Assembly (NCBI GenBank): GCA_026391075.1 | Contig: JAPLES010000006.1 | Coordinates: 82,173-146,172, forward strand | Source: Bacteroidota bacterium | GTDB lineage: Bacteria > Bacteroidota > Bacteroidia > Chitinophagales > LD1 | Reading direction: 5' to 3' | Length of the DNA: 64,000 nucleotides | Shown here: positions 60,443 to 64,000 of the stretch, in pieces | Position numbering within the stretch: position 1 is the stretch's first letter | How the letters are laid out: each line of letters starts with the position of its first letter | Translations under genes and position numbers: made by a program | Notes under the pieces: generated by a model | What the model saw: the letters and a program-made list of their open reading frames with translations, nothing else | Databases searched by the model: none | What the model was told of the DNA's origin: nothing

Positions 60443-60489
60443 CTTTCCATTTTATTTGTTTCTAGAATTTCCTGTTTTATGTTTTTCGC

Positions 60490-63400
60490 TTAATATCCAA
60501 ACAACTCTTTAGTGCTTAATTCCTGCACTGGTCCTATGGCTTTAAGCGCATCTAATTTGATGTCTTCCTTTTTCCCAATTACCAGATAAGTGAATTTTTT
60601 TCCTTTCACATGCAGGTTGAAAAAGTTGTGCACGTCAGTCAGTGACATGGTTTTTGCTTTTTCATAAATCACTTTGCGCACATCGTAACTTAAGCCGCGT
60701 TTTTTAGCGCGGTCATAAGCACCATAAATATCACTGCGCGTAATCCAATCGCTTTCTAACGTTTTTACCACACTTGAACGCGCACCCTCAAACTGTTGTT
60801 TTACCTCGGGCATATCGTTGAGCAGTTTGTTCATTTCGCTTAAGGCAGTTTTCATTTTATCGGCTTGTGTGCCTACATACGAAGTTAAGTAGTGCGATTC
60901 ATTAGCGCGTGAAGGCACACCAAAGTTGCTATAAACCGAATAAGCCAAGGCTTGTTTTTCACGAATTTCCTGAAACATGATAGAGGATAAACCCGAACCA
61001 TAGTAATCGTTATAGAGATAGGCGTAAGGAAACAAATCTTTGTTGAACAAAACATCTTTACCTAACATCACAATTTCGGCTTGTTTCATAGGGTAGTAGC
61101 ACACATAAACTTTTTTTTCTGCCAAAGGCAATTCAGGATATTTTTTAGCTGCCGGATAATCTTTAAGCGTAGCCCCAACTGTATGCATTTTGTTAAACAC
61201 ACTCAAAACATCATTTGCTTCTCGGTTTCCGTAGTAGAAAATAGTATGCTTATAATTACGCAAGCCTTTGATCAATTGCACAAGTTTGTTTGGATCTTCT
61301 TTTTGCAATTCTTCTTCGCTTACAATATTGTTGAAAGGATTCAGAGGTCCGTACTTGGCGTAATTAACTAAGCCACCACTCAAAATATTTCCTTTTTTCT
61401 TTTTTGCGTTTTCGCGTTGTTGTTGTATATCCATCACCATAGATTGATACACGGTGGTATCGGCTTTTACATTCGCCAATACATGCTCAAATAGCGCCAC
61501 ACCTTTTTCTAAATTTTCTTCGAGCCCCGAAAGCGAAACTGTAACCCGGTCTCTGCTACTGTTTACACTAAACTTTAAACCCAGTTTAAAAAATTCTTTT
61601 TTCAAATCTTCTGCGGAATATTTATCGGTGCCTAAATATTCGAGATAGCCTATGGCTAAACCTATATCGCGTACATTATCGGTGCCCATATCAAAAATGT
61701 AATTGAGTCCAAAAGTTTGGTTCACATCGTTCTTGATATAATCAAACGGCACCGTGCCATTGGCAAGTTTCAAATGCGTAATGTCTTTTTGAAAATCGAG
61801 AAACCTAGGAGTAAGCGAAGGCTGTGGCATGGCATCCCACTTTGTTTTGAAACCCGAAGCATCTTCTTTATTCATTACTACCGAAGTAATTTTTGGTTTT
61901 TCTACCTTATGTAGATTGGCATCGCCCTGGCGTTTGTAACATACCGCATAAGCATTTGTGTAATGGGCATTGGCAAAATTGACAACGTCTGCTTTATCAA
62001 TTTTTTCTAGCTCGGCAATTTCGTTCACCCAATTTTTCCATTCTATGTTATGTACAAAAGTGCCCATCATGGTAAAGGCTCTGCCGTCATTAGTTTCAGT
62101 GGCCTTCATTCTTTCTAACTTCATGTTTTGAATAATTGCCGGAATTACCCAATCTCCGAAGTCGCCTTTTTTCAATTTGTTTACTTCACCCAATAACAAA
62201 TCTTTTACTTCCTCCAACGATTGACCTTGTTTAGGCTCGCCATAAAATTTATGAAAACAAAAATCGTTGTTGTCATCTACAGTAGAATAGCCCTGCAATA
62301 TTTTTTGCTGTTGCACTAAATCTAAATCAATTAACCCTGCTTCACCGTTGGAAAGTATGCGATCGGTAAGTTGCAGCATGAGTGCATCGTGAGAATTTGC
62401 TCCGTCAAACAGATACCCCATAATAACATGTTCGGGTTGTGGTCCTTTATATTCACGCACAATTGGCGAACCATACATCGGTCGGTCACCGGTGCTAAAC
62501 CCTGGTTGGTTGCCCGGCATCCAATCACCAAAATAAGCTTCCACCATTTTGATTGTAGCTTCAGGATCAAGATCGCCAACTAAAATAACAGCCATATTGT
62601 TTGGGCGGTAATACGAGTTATAGTACTCTTGAATATTAATCATGGAAGGGTTTTTCAAATGTTCGCCCAACCCAATAGTGGTTTGTGTTCCATAAGGGTG
62701 ATTTGGCAGCAAAGCATTTTCAATAGCATGGTTGCTCCATACTCGGTCGTTATCGTGATTGCGATTAAATTCTTCGTAAACAGTTTCCAGTTCTGTATGA
62801 AATAAACGAAGTACCAACGTTTTGAAACGATTGCTCTCGAGTTGCAAAAACTTGTCTAAGGCGTTCGAAGGAACATCGTTTTGATAAACGGTCATATCGG
62901 TTGAAGTAAACGCATTGGTACCTTGTGCACCAATAGAAGAAGTCATTTTGTCGTACTCATTGGCTATTGCCCACTTTGAAGCTTCGTAACTAAACGAATC
63001 AATATGCGCGTAAATCAATTTTTTCTTGGCTTCATCTTTTTCGTTTTTGTGGTACTCAAAATTGGCGGATACTGAATCGAGCAATACACTTTCCTTTGCC
63101 CAATCTTTTGTTCCAAAATCGTGTGAGCCTTTGAACATCATGTGCTCGAGATAATGGGCTAGGCCTGTGGTATAAGGCGGGTCAAATTTTGAACCCGCTT
63201 TTACAGCAAACAAAGTTTGAATACGTGGCGCATCTTTGTTTACACTGATGTAAACCTTCAATCCGTTTTTAAGTGTGTAGATAAAAGTATTGAATGGGTC
63301 GTTTGTAATGGTTAAAGGAGTAGGGTTTTCCGTTTGTGGTCTAGCAGCTATTGGTTGCGCTTTCCCAAATGTTTCAGAGGAAGGAAGCGCAATTGTAACC

Positions 63401-63618
63401 ACCGGAGCAATAGTCAATTGTTTGGTTTGCGCATCGCCCGTTTTTACAGGATACTTATTGGCGGCATTGTTCATTCCGCCTGTCACAGGAGCAGGAGGAT
63501 ACTGGTTTGCAGGCGAGGTTTGCAATTTTACTTCACCGGCAGTATTTGTTTGTTGTGCTGCTAAATTGCTGCTAAAAAAAAGAAACCAGATAAAAAGAAA
63601 AGGGAAGGAAAACTTCAT
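60490..63618 (-). CDS. Large two-domain M16 (insulinase-like) metalloprotease
   Basis: From ATG 63618 the 1042-aa product has a signal peptide (MKFSFPFLFIWFLFFSSNLA), a Pro/Thr-rich linker and then M16 domains. The inverted zinc motif HxxEH is HYLEH in GLAHYLEHMMFKGSHDFGTK (about 155-159), with the distal Glu in LETVYEEFNRNHDNDR. The second half (about 600-1020) resembles the inactive M16 domain that closes the chamber. It is probably periplasmic. Two in-frame ATGs upstream (63651, 63669) fall in or next to the preceding gene's end and are less likely. Confidence 0.9.
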   Translation of the reverse strand: MKFSFPFLFIWFLFFSSNLAAQQTNTAGEVKLQTSPANQYPPAPVTGGMNNAANKYPVKTGDAQTKQLTIAPVVTIALPSSETFGKAQPIAARPQTENPTPLTITNDPFNTFIYTLKNGLKVYISVNKDAPRIQTLFAVKAGSKFDPPYTTGLAHYLEHMMFKGSHDFGTKDWAKESVLLDSVSANFEYHKNEKDEAKKKLIYAHIDSFSYEASKWAIANEYDKMTSSIGAQGTNAFTSTDMTVYQNDVPSNALDKFLQLESNRFKTLVLRLFHTELETVYEEFNRNHDNDRVWSNHAIENALLPNHPYGTQTTIGLGEHLKNPSMINIQEYYNSYYRPNNMAVILVGDLDPEATIKMVEAYFGDWMPGNQPGFSTGDRPMYGSPIVREYKGPQPEHVIMGYLFDGANSHDALMLQLTDRILSNGEAGLIDLDLVQQQKILQGYSTVDDNNDFCFHKFYGEPKQGQSLEEVKDLLLGEVNKLKKGDFGDWVIPAIIQNMKLERMKATETNDGRAFTMMGTFVHNIEWKNWVNEIAELEKIDKADVVNFANAHYTNAYAVCYKRQGDANLHKVEKPKITSVVMNKEDASGFKTKWDAMPQPSLTPRFLDFQKDITHLKLANGTVPFDYIKNDVNQTFGLNYIFDMGTDNVRDIGLAIGYLEYLGTDKYSAEDLKKEFFKLGLKFSVNSSRDRVTVSLSGLEENLEKGVALFEHVLANVKADTTVYQSMVMDIQQQRENAKKKKGNILSGGLVNYAKYGPLNPFNNIVSEEELQKEDPNKLVQLIKGLRNYKHTIFYYGNREANDVLSVFNKMHTVGATLKDYPAAKKYPELPLAEKKVYVCYYPMKQAEIVMLGKDVLFNKDLFPYAYLYNDYYGSGLSSIMFQEIREKQALAYSVYSNFGVPSRANESHYLTSYVGTQADKMKTALSEMNKLLNDMPEVKQQFEGARSSVVKTLESDWITRSDIYGAYDRAKKRGLSYDVRKVIYEKAKTMSLTDVHNFFNLHVKGKKFTYLVIGKKEDIKLDALKAIGPVQELSTKELFGY

Positions 63619-63643
63619 AAAAATGGATTGTGGTTTTAAATGT

Positions 63644-64000
63644 TTAATCATAATCGAGTTCAAGGCCAAATTGCTGCTGCATTTTTTTTATGGCAGGATT
63701 TTTTTCAATCAGTCGTTCAAATTTTTCTTTTGGGGTGTAGGGTTTGGCTCCGCTGTCAACTTGTTTATCCGCCAGCACTTCCAATTCAAGATTTACTCCT
63801 GTTCGTTTCGAAAAAAAATGTTGAACACCCATGCGCACCTCATCAAACTGTTTTTTCTGAATATCGCTTTTTACCGAGAGCGAAACTTTATTCAAATTCA
63901 CTTCGTCAAGAACTGGTTGATACAAACTGAAACTTATCTTCAGTCCCTTTTTTTCTTCCGAAATTTTGGAAGCGTATTCATTCCACAGTTGCAAAATGTT
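63644..64000 (-). CDS. dnaX: C-terminal part of probable DNA polymerase III subunit gamma/tau
   Basis: The frame is open across the right edge, so this is a 3' fragment of about 118 residues. LQLWNEYASKISEEKKGLKI and the end KEKFERLIEKNPAIKKMQQQFGLELDYD resemble the Bacteroidota-specific DnaX C-terminal tail, which binds the polymerase alpha subunit in other bacteria. The ATPase part is outside the window, so the assignment rests on the tail alone. It ends 26 bp before the M16 start, so the two may be cotranscribed. Confidence 0.55.
   Translation of the reverse strand, partial: NILQLWNEYASKISEEKKGLKISFSLYQPVLDEVNLNKVSLSVKSDIQKKQFDEVRMGVQHFFSKRTGVNLELEVLADKQVDSGAKPYTPKEKFERLIEKNPAIKKMQQQFGLELDYD

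Noticed and set aside
1-64000. CRISPR arrays, tRNA, rRNA, prophage or complete IS elements
   Set aside because: No regularly spaced repeats, no cloverleaf-like intergenic segment and no transposase or phage structural frame were found by reading; the repeats seen are short dispersed palindromes.

Overview
This 64 kb window is chromosomal DNA from a member of the Bacteroidota. The signs are gldA (gliding-motility ABC ATPase), DUF4476 and DUF5606 proteins, a C-terminal fragment resembling Bacteroidota DnaX, a bacterial geranylgeranylglyceryl-phosphate-type synthase, few clear Shine-Dalgarno sequences, and several promoters of the TTTG-N19-TAnnTT(T/C)G type, close to the phylum's -33/-7 consensus. 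I cannot fix the order or family. No rRNA, tRNA, CRISPR array, prophage or complete insertion sequence is visible.

Layout. 0-5 kb: small secreted proteins (one DUF4476), a TIGR01777-type epimerase, an RluF-like pseudouridine synthase, a YdcF-like protein and a GNAT acetyltransferase. 5.1-9.9 kb: a translationally coupled J-domain/HIRAN pair, urocanate hydratase (hutU), a VanZ-like membrane protein and an acyl-CoA dehydrogenase. 10-16.7 kb: fatty acid desaturase, the group GGGPS-rsgA-dtd, an arginase-fold protein usually called formimidoylglutamase, an RluA-type pseudouridine synthase and a YbhN/UPF0104-type membrane protein. 16.9-24 kb: a complete eight-gene histidine operon hisG-D-C-B-H-A-F-IE with genes overlapping or abutting. 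Before it lie a promoter, a 17-residue leader peptide containing four consecutive His codons, and an intrinsic terminator, which together look like a translation-coupled attenuator. 24-36.5 kb: SlyD-like FKBP, SDR-selD pair, MORN-repeat secreted protein, prfA, PI-PLC-like enzyme, Asp-rich lipoprotein, MFS transporter, recX, VanZ, gcvH, esterase and a LysM glucosaminidase. 36.6-50.5 kb: lipoprotein MsrA, hpt, a BaiN-like flavoprotein, a small glucosaminidase, a sulfatase, two tandem secreted VWA proteins, a RelE-type toxin-antitoxin pair coupled to a half-transketolase, gldA, ndk and ligA. 50.6-56.5 kb: a partial spc-type ribosomal operon (rplE-rpsN-rpsH-rplF-rplR-rpsE-rpmD-rplO-secY-map) with its own promoter and cut off at both ends compared with the usual cluster. 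56.6-64 kb: ceramidase-like protein, M3 oligoendopeptidase, DUF5606, a large M16 protease and the 3' end of a probable dnaX.

Several short dispersed repeat families lie between genes and sometimes enter coding sequence. One lies in frame inside hisC, one supplies the likely start codon of a VWA gene, and one forms the N-terminal codons of a VanZ gene. The most notable finding is the his leader/attenuator, which no long-ORF scan would show. Next are the shared N19 promoter architecture, the split ribosomal cluster, the arginase-fold protein lacking canonical metal ligands, and the repeat insertions into genes.
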